This document shows positions 11,915 to 22,953 of a DNA stretch of 64,000 bases, in pieces (within the stretch, counting starts at the first letter, position 1; each line of letters begins with the position of its first letter). The translations under genes and the position numbers were made by a program. The stretch covers positions 7,626,001 to 7,690,000 of the forward strand of contig CP085826.1 of the NCBI GenBank assembly GCA_020809705.1, given 5' to 3'. Below the pieces are notes generated by a model. The model was not told the DNA's origin and searched no databases. It worked only from the letters and a program-made list of their open reading frames with translations. This DNA comes from Calonectria ilicicola (lineage: Eukaryota; Ascomycota; Sordariomycetes; Hypocreales; Nectriaceae).

Positions 11915-12910
11915 TTATGTTGCTTTGCTGAGAATTTCGTCAAGCGCATCCTGGAGCTGAGGATGGGTTGGCAGTGCGCGATGATCCCCCTCGTTCCAGA
12001 CGGTGGTAACCTGACAGCCAGCTCCTTCCAACTTTTGATGAAGACACTCCGCATCCGCTTGTGGGATAAATTCATCCTCTTTGGCAGGGAATAGAACAAC
12101 AGATTTGCCATTTACTTCAGAGGGGAAATCAAAGTTGTCTAGCTCGAAGCTTCGAGTGGTGAATCCAGGAAGCTTGGATGAATGGCAGCCACCGGGTAGA
12201 GTTAACTTGACCAATGTACTTGAAAAACTTGCCACATTGGAGTGACCCAGCACTTGGCACACCAGTGACATGAATGAAGTCTCGAGTTTCTTGGTGACAG
12301 CTGTAGTGGGGCTAGTGAGCGGAACAACGCCAATGGCCCCGCAAACGCTTGGGTGGTGCAGGTGTCCCGTCCAAAAAAAGGTCCCAATGGATCGACCGCA
12401 TAGGACGAGGCGGGCTTCCGGGTACTTTTCTGCCAAATGATCGAGGACTGCCAAGTCATTTGCCTGTGCAGCAATCTCTAGGGCGCCGTTTTTATAGGGA
12501 ACATGAGAGCTGGCGTCATAGCCAACAAAGTCTCGACCAACGACAGCCTTGATGTTGCATGCTAAAAGCGACTCAAGAAAATCCTGCATATATCGGGTCG
12601 GGCGAGTGTTTCCGTGAGCAAAGACAACAATAACGTCGCTCTCTTTGTTTTTGGCCGGGAACTCGTGAACGCCAACGATACTACCGACGGCGCTTGTGAG
12701 CTGAGTGGTTGTGTGTTCAATCTCTTGTCGATTCTTTCCAAGTCGCGCATAGTCAATCTGTCCTCCGTTTCCAGGAAACAAAGATCTGTGGAACCAATCA
12801 ATCAGAGGCTGAACCAGCACCCGGTGCAGGCCGCGATAGTTGGAGCTCGCATCTTGAGATGGGTTGTGGGTTTGCACCTCGGTTGCAGGGATTGGCGGAG
12901 GAGCTTCCAT
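11915..12910 (-). CDS. Alpha/beta hydrolase fold protein
   Basis: Serine hydrolase of 331 residues, single exon, ATG at 12910. The oxyanion-hole region reads VFAHGNTRPT and the nucleophile elbow is LCGRSIGTFFW (G-x-S-x-G). A likely acid Asp or Glu lies in LFPAKEDEFIP and the catalytic His in EGDHRALPT. There is no signal peptide; the N terminus is Pro-rich. The order and spacing resemble the BEM46/ABHD17-like lipase and thioesterase group, but the substrate cannot be told from the sequence. Confidence 0.85.
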   Translation of the reverse strand: MEAPPPIPATEVQTHNPSQDASSNYRGLHRVLVQPLIDWFHRSLFPGNGGQIDYARLGKNRQEIEHTTTQLTSAVGSIVGVHEFPAKNKESDVIVVFAHGNTRPTRYMQDFLESLLACNIKAVVGRDFVGYDASSHVPYKNGALEIAAQANDLAVLDHLAEKYPEARLVLCGRSIGTFFWTGHLHHPSVCGAIGVVPLTSPTTAVTKKLETSFMSLVCQVLGHSNVASFSSTLVKLTLPGGCHSSKLPGFTTRSFELDNFDFPSEVNGKSVVLFPAKEDEFIPQADAECLHQKLEGAGCQVTTVWNEGDHRALPTHPQLQDALDEILSKAT

Positions 12911-13399
12911 GGTTGCCTCTTCTGTGCGAATGCAGATGCGGGAGTCCCAGTTGTAGTTATAGTAGCGGCCAATGCTGCCTCATCTGCGCAGCCACGCTGT
13001 GCCTGCATCCACGTGGCGGCTAAAGTGGTGGTGTCTTAGGGACCTTGTACTTTCATCCCACGTAAGGCTGAGCGATGAAAAATATGCCTACATTGGGACC
13101 GGCTGCTGAAGTGTACAATTCCGTGCTGTGTTGGCGCAGCCAATAATTCAGCATGCCAACAAGTTGAGGAGCGAGTGAAAAAGAAGAAAATCGTTTGTAA
13201 TTTAGGTAGCGTTATTGCGGGGGTTTTTTGGATTTGCGCTCACTGCTTGGAGGCCGCCAGCACGGTCGCACAGCCATGACAGACCAGCACAAGGACGAGA
13301 AACAGTATCGAGGCTTTGCATATTAAAGGTGCTTTGGTTGCACTCTTCTATTTTGTAATTTTTTTTATAATTGATTTATACATTTCTTTATTTATTCCC
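12911..13399. other. Intergenic region
   Basis: 489 bp holding the hydrolase promoter and the 3' flank of the GH32 gene. AT-rich around 13350-13395. No gene seen. Confidence 0.5.
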
Positions 13400-15227
13400 T
13401 CACAACCTGGTTCTCGTTGGGCCTCCAACATTCTCCCACAGCTTCACTGATTCAAACACGGCTTCCCCGCCCTCTGCAAACCAGCTAATGCCCGAGCACG
13501 CCTCAGGGTCCGAGTAGACGACCGTCGACAGCGCAAAGCGATCATTTGCAAATATTTCCAGAATATCGCCGTCGCAAAAGACGCGAAGGCGCAGTTTTTC
13601 GACTTGCTCGGACCCATTTCGGTCTAGCACAAACAGCGTAAATGGCCCCGACACGGGATCCTTGTTGATGTCAGCTTCAGAGTTGGACCGGCTCCTGTCG
13701 ACCGTCACCTGCTCCTCCAGCGGTGAGAAGGTGATGCTCGTGCCCTGCGACAAGTCGTCGCTGTGTCGGATGAAGAAGCCCACGTCTCCAGAGTTTGGCA
13801 GCACGCTGATGGTCGCCTCCAATTCCCAGCTTGCGTAGCGCGTCTGCACCAACCTCCCGCTACTGCTGCTGCTGCTGTTGGTCTTGATTCGAGACCACGT
13901 GTGCGGGGTCGTCTGTCGCAGAATCTGCACTTCGTCCAACGGCCGCACTCCAAGTGTTTGAATCGTCCTTTTCTCGCCTCCAGTCGCGTCGACATCCGCC
14001 ACTTTGATTGAGTGGATCTCTTCGATCGGCGTGTTCAGGGCTCCAACCACGTTGTCAAGCGAATACAAGAACAACTCTCGCGGGATTGAAAGATGTCCAG
14101 CCCATCCCTTGGCCTCTCGTCGTTCCAACGAAAGCTCCTCCTCTTTGAGCCACCCCCAAACAACTTGCTTCCCCGTCTCGGGGTGCTTGTAAGAGTTTGG
14201 CGCGTAATAATTTCCATGGTCCAGGATTCCGCCGTAGTCGTACTTCATCTTGGGGCCCTCGGTGGTATTTTCTAGACTGCCAGACATCCAGACGCACTGA
14301 ACAACCTTGGATTCATCCTTTTCCGGGAATCTCTCATCCACGTCTCCTTCTGATCCAAAGGTTAAAAAGTGTGATTCGTCAGATCCATTTTGAAGCGTCA
14401 TAAAGTTGATGCACTCCCAATTGACTCCAAGTCGAGGTGCCCACTTCCCTGGGGCGCGATGTCTAGGTGGGACATCGACCAGTTGTCCCATATAATTCCA
14501 TTTGCTGAGGTCGTCAGCGTCGATGCTATAAAGGAATGCAGTTGGTCCTTTATCCACCACGCCACCCGACATCATGCCGTATAAGTTATTTTTGCCAACC
14601 GCTCGATCCAAGGCGGGCCACTTTGCCACAAATGGGTCCCTAAAACCTGTCACGAGGAGGTCATCTGGTTCCCCTCGAAGGATGGGGTTCTGTTCGCTCT
14701 TTTTCCATTGCCGGCCACCATCGTCAGATGTAGCGACCGCTAATCCCTCGCAGTTGCGAATATATGGTAACGTCCAGTGGATTGGTAAGTTCTGCACTGA
14801 TGAGTAAAATATGGAGAGCTGTGATTTTTCTCCCTGGGGGCCAGTAGGGTAAAAGCAGCCTGTAAAAATCCCAAGGTGATCGTAAGGCATGCCAGGCTCA
14901 AGAACGGGACCGGTGCCGTTGTGTTCCCAGTTAATTCCGTCTCTACTAGTAAAATGTCCCCAGCAAATGTGACCCCAGTCGCATGATTTGGGGTTCCCTA
15001 TATCAAGTATTAGATACTAGAACGTGGTTTACAAAATGGCGCCGTGGGGTGTTCCAATGCTCACATTGATAAAATAAATGATATGTCCCAGTCGAAGCAT
15101 CGTATCCTGGAGCGCAAGGGTCGTTTATCCATCCGTATGGTGCTTTTAAATGATAGGCTGGGATGGAGTGTCGAAGCTGGCGGAGCGGAACGCCAGTTGA
15201 TGATAGCATCCTATTGAGTGTAGACAT
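13400..15227 (-). CDS. Glycoside hydrolase family 32 (invertase / beta-fructosidase-like)
   Basis: Predicted sucrose- or fructan-acting enzyme of 586 residues. Exon 1 is 15227-15065 and exon 2 is 14997-13400; the 67-nt intron is inferred because splicing recreates YHLFYQWNPKSCDWGHICWG. GH32 landmarks are present: GWINDPCAP (the WMNDPNG motif with the nucleophile Asp kept), TGFRDPFV (the RDP motif) and NWECINF (EC motif with the acid/base Glu). A beta-sandwich-like C-terminal region follows. The N terminus (MSTLNRMLSSTGVPLRQ) is not a convincing secretion signal, so an intracellular invertase or fructosyltransferase is likely. Hydrolysis versus transfer cannot be decided here. Confidence 0.88.
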
Positions 15228-15977
15228 ATTGACTGAAATCCACCAAGAGAGGCCACTCTTGAAAAGTGAGAAATAAAATAAAACAGAATACGCTTAGAAA
15301 TGACAGGTGATATCCCCTTTTGAATCACCTACATCAATTCTTGGGCAGCGAAGGGCCCTCTTTTAGCTGGACACCAAACTCGGCGGCACCAGCTTTGATG
15401 TGCATCCAGACCCATCCAGAGCTCCCCACAACCATCATCCCCATCCAATACGCTGCTCGCACATCCCTTCACATGTGTCGGACCGACCATTCCTGGTGTG
15501 GAGGTGGGGTCGAGGCTCTCCATTCTCGTCGGCCCGAGAGAGCTTGGCCAAACCAAGCTCCGTTGTTGGACCTGGAATCTGATGCATCCCAGGCCAATCC
15601 CATGTCAGTTTGCTGAACTTCACGTTCCAGAATGTCTTATCTAGATGGAGCCCTTGCAGGAAAATGAGGCTCTTGAGATTTAGATGCGGCTGGATCTGGT
15701 CCCTGCCCATGCCCATGCATGCACGAAACTCAATCTCCCCTGTATTGATCGGCCCTTTCAACATGTGTTATCACCTTCACTCGTTTATGAGAACAAGCCC
15801 TGCACATCTACAGAGTAATCGACTGTATTATAGCTTTATGTAATTGGGTGTCTATGATCCCAGTGCCATTGGGCACGCCTGCTGTACGTGCTAAATGTCT
15901 TTTGCTAGCGCATGATCTGGTCACGCGGCGGCGTAACTTTGCGGCGATAGCCCTGCTCAAACCCGGCACACCGATAA
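15228..15977. other. Intergenic region
   Basis: 750 bp: the presumed promoter of the GH32 gene and the 3' flank of the short-chain dehydrogenase gene. Open frames here are short, overlap on both strands and show no motif. No gene supported. Confidence 0.5.
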
Positions 15978-16981
15978 TTACTGAGCCGTGTACCCGCCGT
16001 CAACAGGCAGGGAAACTCCAGTGATCCATCTAGCCTCTTGGCTTGCGAGGAATATAGCCGCACCGGCAATATCCCCTGGTACGCCAGCACCAAGAAGAGG
16101 GTGCCTGGCACGAATTTGGTCACCATCGTCCAAGTTGGCTACAGTATCTTGGAAGATGGCAGTTTGTGTGTCTGAAGCACCAATTTAGCCACACTATCAC
16201 ACTATTGATATTTGGGTCACTCACATCCGGGGCAAATAGCATTGCAACGAATCCTGTCGGCACCATAGTCCAGGCCGACTTGGCGAGTCAAATTTGAGAC
16301 AGCCGCCTTGGATGCAGCATATGAGCCTAGCAGATCAGTCAGGGAGCAAATTTTAAGCACTTTATTGGACACTTACTGTTGTTATAGCCGCCAACGAGAC
16401 CAAAAATGGACGAGAGGTTAATAATGGATCCTCGTTCACCAGTTGGGTCGGGCTCTTGCTTCAACATCTGTCGGATTGTGTGTTTAGAGGCCAAAAATAC
16501 AGACTTGACATTGATCGCCATTGTAACATCCCATGTCTCATCGGGGGTTTCATGAATTCTGTAGGGTGGGCTTCTTGACTCTATCGATATACCAGCATTG
16601 TTGACGAGGCTTTACCCATGTTAGTAACACGGCTAGTAGACAGTGTTGATCGAATCACTGTTTCAAATCAAGAAGCACTTACACATCAATGCGACCGTAT
16701 GCTTCAACTGCCTTTTGAACCATATTTTCAATGTCTTGAGCACTGCTCACATCCGCTTTGACGAAAATGGCCTGTCCATTATTCTGTCTGATGTATTCAT
16801 CAGTGTTGATTTCTTGTTCGGAGGCAACCTGAGCTCGTGCTGTCGGCTGAAGGTCCACGCAGACGAGAGTGGCACCCTCACGAGCATATCCCAATGCGAT
16901 TGCTCTACCAAGGCCCGACGATGAGCCAGTAACAATGCAAACCTTGCCCTTGAGGCGTTGAGCAGAAGGAGAGTCACTCAT
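15978..16981 (-). CDS. Short-chain dehydrogenase/reductase (SDR)
   Basis: NAD(P)-dependent oxidoreductase of 275 residues in four exons: 16981-16683, 16609-16377, 16326-16225 and 16171-15978. All three introns have GT/AG ends and keep phase. Motifs in order: TGSSSGLGRAIALG (TGxxxGxG cofactor site), DLQP after beta-2 (an Asp that favours NAD(H)), LVNNAG, the catalytic Ser in INLSSIFG, YAASK (YxxxK), CPGYTQTAIF, and a C-terminal PVDGGYTAQ. It is a classical SDR of full length. The substrate is unknown. The next gene, 669 bp upstream on the same strand, is a histidine phosphatase and suggests no pathway. Confidence 0.93.
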
Positions 16982-17650
16982 TGTTGCTAAAGTTGTTGAT
17001 CGAATATGCTATTCTAGTCAACCTTGATATTTACTCTTAAATATACATTCCATTGCCCTTGACATCCTCATTATGTTGCTGCCTAAACCTTGCAATCCCT
17101 CGTGACGAGAGCCCCTCTCGGCAGAGTTTCCATGAGCACAATATCCAATGGGACATGCCCTCAGTTAAACTGCGTTGAGATGCAGACGCATGCAGCGAAA
17201 GTGTTGTTAGCTTCTCATTGGCCAGAGGTAAAATACAGTTGATCTGTGGCGTCCAAATTCGGTAGCCGTGCCGAGGTGGATCTCAGTCAAGCAGCCGAGC
17301 TCGTGGCTTTCATTTTCCACCATACCATGAATGGATATAGCAGTTATACTCACTCACAATTGGGTTAGAGAAGGATTATTGGCAGCGGAAAACCCCTGCT
17401 TGAAGAAGTGGTGATTGTTTAAGGCTAACCAATAATTCACAGTCTTCGGATAAGCTTCCGAAATGCTTAGCAGAGTCCATTTTCATGCCACATATTCAAG
17501 TACAATAGCATAACGTTGGACATTGTGTCTTGATCAATTTCAATTGAAAATGCAAAAGTATCGAGTCTATTCTAGTATTGTCTATGATACCCCATTGTAT
17601 AGCATCTAAAAATAAATCTCCCCTTACCAGGCTGTTTTAGGATCTAATGC
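16982..17650. other. Intergenic region
   Basis: 669 bp: promoter of the SDR gene and 3' flank of the histidine phosphatase gene, both on the minus strand. No gene, repeat or RNA recognised. Confidence 0.5.
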
Positions 17651-18444
17651 TTAGTGGCCTGGAGCTCTCACATACTCAACCAACTGACTGTAATAAACCT
17701 CTTTTAATTTTTCTTGATCCTGTGGGGTGGGACGAGGTTCGTCGCCTCGGCGTCTTTGCCAGCTTTCGTCCGTCTCAACTAGTAGTCCAGACTCGGCAAA
17801 CTGGTAGGTTCTGTAATCAGTATTCTCCCATGCAGTAGCTACTTGATGTTAATATTTTCTCATACTAAATGGTTGAGATCCTTACCTCTGCGGGGTTGTA
17901 CGCCATGATAATCTTGGGTAAGAAAATGCAAGAATGCACCGTGAGAAACAACACCAACATGGTCGTTATCTCCGAGATCTTGGGTCAATTCCTTTAGTGC
18001 CAATCGCGCCTTCCTTCCTCTCTCTTGGACTGCTGCAAGCTTGTATTCCAAGTCGATCCACTCGGGAACAGTGTTCCAGCCCTCGTGCAGTCGAGAAGTG
18101 TCGGCAAAATCCTTGAACTCCTGGTTAATGATTGCCGGGTCACTGCCCGTATCACACGGCGCGTCTGATACTTCTTGGAGTTCAGGAACAGCAATAACCT
18201 TGGGATATTTGCCGATATCAGCCGCGTCTTTGGATGCAAAAGACAACAAGCAGGTATCCAGGGTTCGTCTCAGCGGCGATGCAATAAGGCGGGTCAGTTT
18301 ATCATGATGCGGAAAAGTTGCCTTGAGATTCGCGCATTGCTGTTTTCCCAAATCGGTCAAAAGAGGATCAGAGAGTTCCTCGTTTTCTCGAGACAGGTTG
18401 TGGAAGCCCTGGGCGTGGCGGACGAGATGGATTGTGACAGGCAT
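17651..18444 (-). CDS. Histidine phosphatase superfamily (phosphoglycerate mutase-like)
   Basis: Phosphoryl-transfer enzyme of 248 residues. Exon 1 is 18444-17886 and exon 2 is 17838-17651, joined across a 47-nt intron. The RHG signature LVRHAQGFHN near residue 7 carries the phospho-accepting His. LIASPLRRTLDT provides the conserved Arg, and GVVSHGAFLHFLT carries the second catalytic His. Exon 2 adds WENTDYRTYQF, the usual continuation in fungal members of this group. These proteins are cytosolic phosphatases of broad or unknown specificity rather than glycolytic mutases. Confidence 0.88.
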
Positions 18445-19118
18445 TGTTTCCGACGTTGGATGAATTGAGATGAACTGAATCTTGAAACGGAAAAATGAGC
18501 GGTAAAGTTCTGGTTTTTATCATCTGCCACAACCGCCCGTCTCTTAGTTAACCTGGCGCAATGGACCCGCTGCACCACGTTGATTGCTTCATGAGTCACG
18601 GCTTCACCGTTCACCAGAGTCTCGCCGAAACCATCAAATGAGATGTCGTATACTCACACGTGATTTTTATTCAAGGAGTGGATAATTGTACTTTTTTTAA
18701 TCCACCAGGGGCCATTTTTGCTGCTCATCCGAAGGTTCGCCCCAATTGCCTTCATTATCGCTCAAACCATCCCCACAAAACCAACCGAGCTAATCGGGAC
18801 CACATGACCAGAAATGATTTGACGCTCTTGGCTGCTAATTTGGAAAAGTTGCCGAGCCACTGGACTCAAGCTCGGCATGGCTTCCGTTTCTGATCCAGCC
18901 ACTGAGGTTACAATCATTGGGAAAACGTGAGATGCACCGTTTCCCCAACATGGCATGCCGTGAGATTGGAGTAGCAAAGCAGCAATTGTGAAGATCATTG
19001 TGTATAAAGGTAGCATCTTTTCATCAAAAAATTCTCAAAGACGCAAGTCAGAAGTATTCATAGCTGATTTATCAATTTACTTGTCAATCGCTTGTTCTTT
19101 TCCAGTCCAACTTGCACA
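18445..19118. other. Intergenic, divergent promoter region
   Basis: 674 bp between the start of the histidine phosphatase gene (minus) and the start of the flavin monooxygenase gene (plus). Both promoters must lie here. No additional gene supported. Confidence 0.5.
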
Positions 19119-20930
19119 ATGGATCATGATGTTGATGTCCTCATTATCGGTGCCGGCATGTCCGGTCTCGGACTTGCAGTTCAACTCATCCGCCAACATG
19201 GCACCAGAAACTTTGAAATCATTGAGAAATCCGACCATGTCGCTGGAACATGGTGGGTGAATTCGTATCCTGGATGTGGTTGCGATGTAAGTCGCTCCGT
19301 GTGTGCCTCGACTGGTCATTTATTAACCGTTGGCCAATTAGGTCCCTTCTCACTTCTTTTCCTATTCATTCGAGTTGAATCCAAACTGGTCGCAAAAGTT
19401 TGCTATGCAGCCAGAGATTTATACTTACTTTCGGGATGTCGCCGAGAAATACAACATCCCGAAACATGTCCGTTTCCAGACAGTAGTAGAATCAGCCCAG
19501 TGGAATGCAGATTCCGGGACATGGCTAGTCAGTCTGAAAGACTCCAAAACAGGCCGTGTCTCTCAAAGAACATGCAAAGTTTTGGTCTCTGCAGTTGGTG
19601 CTCTCTCAATCCCAAGACAATGTGAATTACCCGGAGTTTCATCATACCAAGGTCGAATCTTCCATACTGCTGAATGGGATCATGGATTCGATTGGAAAGA
19701 CAAGGAGGTGGTGATTATCGGTACGTTATTCCATTTCGTTGTAATTACAAATTTGTTAACCTTTGTAGGAAATGGCTGCAGCGCTACGCAGGTGGTTCCA
19801 ACCATCAGTAAAGGCGATGGAGCAGTCAAGAAGGTCACTCAGTTCAGCCGACAAGCTCACTGGTTGAATGAACGACCCAATCCAACCTACTCTGCCTTTT
19901 TCAAATGGGCTATGAAATGGCTCCCTTTCGCCATGAAAATTTATCGTGCCAAACTTTATTGGGAAAAGGAGAGTGAATTTCAAGGATTCTACTTGACCGC
20001 GGGCACAAAGATCCGAAAAGTTTGGCAAACCGACGCAACCAACTATATCCGCAAGCACGCACCAGCCAAGTATGTGGATTTTTTAGTTCCAAAAACAGAA
20101 GTTGGGTGTAAACGCCGTGTCAACGATACGGATTATCTCCTCAGTCTTCATCGTGATAATGTCGAGTTGGTCTATGCCGACCCTGTCCAAGAAATCTCGG
20201 AGAGTGGAGTACGAACAAAATCCGGAAGAGAAATTCCAGCCGATGCCATCGTTTTAGCAAATGGTTTTGAGACACAAAAATTCTTATTTCCTATGAAGAT
20301 TTATGGTGAAAATGGCCAAAGCCTAGAGGAGCATGTAGGTACTGATGGAACCATAGGTCATCAGAGGCTAACCGATGCTTATAGTGGAACCAAGTCAGCG
20401 ACGGAGCATCTTCAGCATATTTTGGGACCTGTGTTTCTGGATTTCCCAACTTCTTTATCATGATGGGGCCAAATACAGTCAGTGGCCATCTTTCCGTCAT
20501 TTATACGACCGAATGCCAGATCAACTATACGATGCGGGTCATCTCGCCTATTCTGAAGGCTCTTCGTGCAAGAAGATCCATCTTACCAACCATTAGTACT
20601 GTCACGGATGTGGTCAATGTCAAATCCAATGCAGAGAAGCGCGATCTCCACATGGTTCAAGAAAAGGTCAAAGATTTGGTCTGGTCATCTGGGTGTACCT
20701 CATGGGCTGTCGATCCTGAAACTAATAGGAACACTATGATGTACCCTGATTGGCAGTATCGCTTATGGTTAAGGAGTGTTTTTGTTGCATGGGGCGATCT
20801 AGACTACAAGTCATCAAAGGAGGGCGCTGCTATCATGAAAGAGAAGAAGCCCGGTGCCAAGACACATATGGCCATTGTACTCGGTGCAATAATTGGAGTT
20901 GGAGCATGGTTTTATGGCCCGAAAATTTGA
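19119..20930 (+). CDS. Flavin-dependent monooxygenase, Baeyer-Villiger type
   Basis: FAD/NADPH monooxygenase of 552 residues in four exons: 19119-19286, 19342-19720, 19769-20334 and 20385-20930. The last intron (GTAGGT, branch GCTAACC, TATAG) is needed to bring the C-terminal block into frame: SDGASSAYFGT, then FPNFFIMMGPNT. Motifs: IIGAGMSGLG for FAD, GTWWVNSYPGCGCD, the BVMO-like fingerprint YQGRIFHTAEWD (F/YxGxxxHxxxW), IIGNGCSATQ for NADPH, and VLANGFETQKF. A hydrophobic C-terminal segment (MAIVLGAIIGVGAWFYG) suggests a membrane anchor. It likely inserts oxygen into a ketone or hydroxylates a substrate; which one is unknown. It is convergent with the next flavoenzyme gene. Confidence 0.9.
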
Positions 20931-21094
20931 GGTCGTCCTTGTAGGTAAGCCAAATAGTTGGTTTAAATATTTCAAAGTTCAGGCAGCTGTCGTTCCTTTC
21001 CTATCTAAATTTACTGCTGCTGAGAGTTACTGTCTTATTACAGCTGTACCATAGAAGTGCTCTAGTAAACAGAAATAGATTGATCCTGCTTTTC

Positions 21095-22456
21095 TTACAG
21101 CTTTGCTTGCTCCTGGCTCGTCACCACTCGCAGTGGTGGTCCACTTCGACTTCCGTCACCTGGCATAACCATCTCGGAGCTGTCACTTGTAGCTGGTCGG
21201 GCAGCCCATTTCTCTCGAAGCTCACGAGATGCTTTATTCTCAAAGCAGTCGGCCACACTTTTACCAAGTACTGGAAGAAATTTGAAAGCGCTAAGATGCC
21301 ATGTTAGTAGGTGGTAGACGGTGTGCAAGTGGGGATAGGTGACTTACTGTCCTGAGCCACCAGTTGCAAAGAACAAACCCTCGACATTGGGATGATAATC
21401 CACCATGAAATCACCATTAGGAGTATCGGTGTACCAGCACATTCTCAATCTAGACCATTCACGATCCGCAAATTCAGGGAAGAAGGACTTGACTCCTTCC
21501 CTAAGTGCCTTCTCAGCATCCTCAGGCAGATACCCAGAAGCGGCATTGTTCTTTTTTAAAGCGGGTGTGGAAATAGCACGGCCATCGCCCACATCAACGT
21601 TGGTGGCATACCCAAACCCGTGTCGAGCCAGTTTTAGTTGGTGAGTATCTGGTGTTGGGGGGAAGCAAAATACACCTGTGCCACTGTTGATGATCACAGG
21701 CATGCTGCTCAGTCGTTTTGCTTCCTCGGGGCTCAATTGAATGAACCCTACCGGTTGGCCAACAGCCAAGATGTTGTGACCCATGTCCGGGACGAGGCGG
21801 TTCGTCCAAGCACCTGTTGCAAGTACAACGTTATCCGCGAACAATTTGGTTCCCGCAGCTGTCTTTACACCCGTGATCCTTGATCCAACCTTCTCCAAGG
21901 ATACCACTGTGCCATGCGAGCCAGTGATGAACGAAACCCCTGCCAAGCTGCACCGCGTAGCAAGGCCTTGGATTGCCGCTTGGGCATTAGCCCACCCTCC
22001 AAGCTGATTATGAAGCGCAACAGCTCCCTTGAGATCGGCTTGAATGCCAGGGTAGAGTGCTTTGAGCTTTGCCTCAACCTCGTGTGGCTCGAAAATATCC
22101 ATGGGCTGCTTGTTCTTTTGCTCTTTTCGCATGGCACGGTATCTTTCCATGTATGGAGCATCTCGATTTTGTGTCAAAATGACAAACCCAGCCTCATAGT
22201 ACTGAGAAGCCCAGTCAGGGCTGCGCCATGCCTTCAATGCATCTACCGCCAGAGCCGCATACAATGGATCGGCATATTCAGAGCGAATTACGCGCGACAC
22301 ATCAACACTGCTTCCATCTGGCACTGGTGGCATATGACGGTCAAGTACAGTGATGTTGGAATAGCCACGATTCGCAGCAAGTTCGTATGCAAGGCCGAGG
22401 CCGAAGACGCCAGCACCGACGATAATTAGTGGAGCATCCTTGGATGGAGGAGACAT
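21095..22456 (-). CDS. FAD-dependent amine oxidase of the sarcosine / fructosyl amino acid oxidase group
   Basis: DAO-family flavoprotein of 434 residues. Exon 1 is 22456-21348 and exon 2 is 21290-21095, with a 57-nt intron containing a perfect TACTAAC branch site. The N-terminal dinucleotide motif is IIVGAGVFGLGLAYELA. RMCWYTDTPNGDF holds the Cys that, in this family, bonds covalently to FAD. ATGGSGHAFKFLPVLGK, formed across the splice, is the conserved C-terminal flavin-contact block. It probably oxidises an N-substituted amino acid (sarcosine, pipecolate or Amadori-type), releasing H2O2. Its start faces a Zn2Cys6 regulator across a shared promoter. Confidence 0.9.
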
Positions 22457-22704
22457 TGCGAATCAAGATGTGCGATGACTAAAGACAATAATAAGGAGAA
22501 ACCTCCCTCGAAAAGCCAAATTATTCTTCTTATATTGCCTTCTACAATGTTTCAGATGGCCCCCGTGGTTTGTTGTGCAATGTGTTAGAAGCGCCCCGAG
22601 TGGGTACGGAAAAAAGGGCGAGAGCCGTGCAACCAACGCGCCCTCCCGATGTACATCGGTAGCAGGGCATCAATTGGAAATAATCAATCAGAAGGATTGA
22701 TTCG

Positions 22705-22718
22705 CCGGAATACTCCGG
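22705..22718. promoter_or_regulatory. CCGGA-N4-TCCGG inverted repeat
   Basis: Perfect 5-bp arms around ATAC, in the shared oxidase/regulator promoter. CGG-containing palindromes are typical Zn2Cys6 binding sites. Function is inferred. Confidence 0.45.
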
Positions 22719-22800
22719 AAATGGCCGCAACCGTGCGCAATAATGCAACATTCAACATGTTGACATTTGCGCTACCGATCACACAAGACGCCACTGAGGA

Positions 22801-22819
22801 CGGAAATCTGTCATTTCCG
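22801..22819. promoter_or_regulatory. CGGAAAT-N5-ATTTCCG inverted repeat
   Basis: Perfect 7-bp arms around CTGTC, 135 bp upstream of the regulator start. Good candidate operator for the adjacent Zn2Cys6 protein, possibly autoregulatory. Function is inferred. Confidence 0.5.
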
Positions 22820-22953
22820 GTCACGTGGAGCCCATGATACAATGGCGTGCCGGAGTTTTGGTGATTTCCGGTCCACTCTGAATTGTTGATCTCCAGTCTT
22901 TCTTACACGACTCCGGTGCCCCCCAGCAGTCTTGTATAGCAATCTCCGCCGCA

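Larger units (their letters stand above)
22457..22953. promoter_or_regulatory. Divergent promoter between flavin oxidase and Zn2Cys6 regulator
   Basis: 497 bp between the start codons of the oxidase gene (minus) and the regulator gene (plus). It is rich in CGG/CCG triplets, the half sites of Zn2Cys6 proteins; the two clearest inverted repeats are listed separately. No gene in it. Confidence 0.6.

Noticed and set aside
12614..13039. Plus-strand open frames opposite the hydrolase gene
   Set aside because: They are antisense shadows of a well-supported coding gene, with no motif.
13705..14807. Several open frames inside the GH32 gene on both strands
   Set aside because: Shadow frames; the GH32 motifs all lie in one minus-strand frame.
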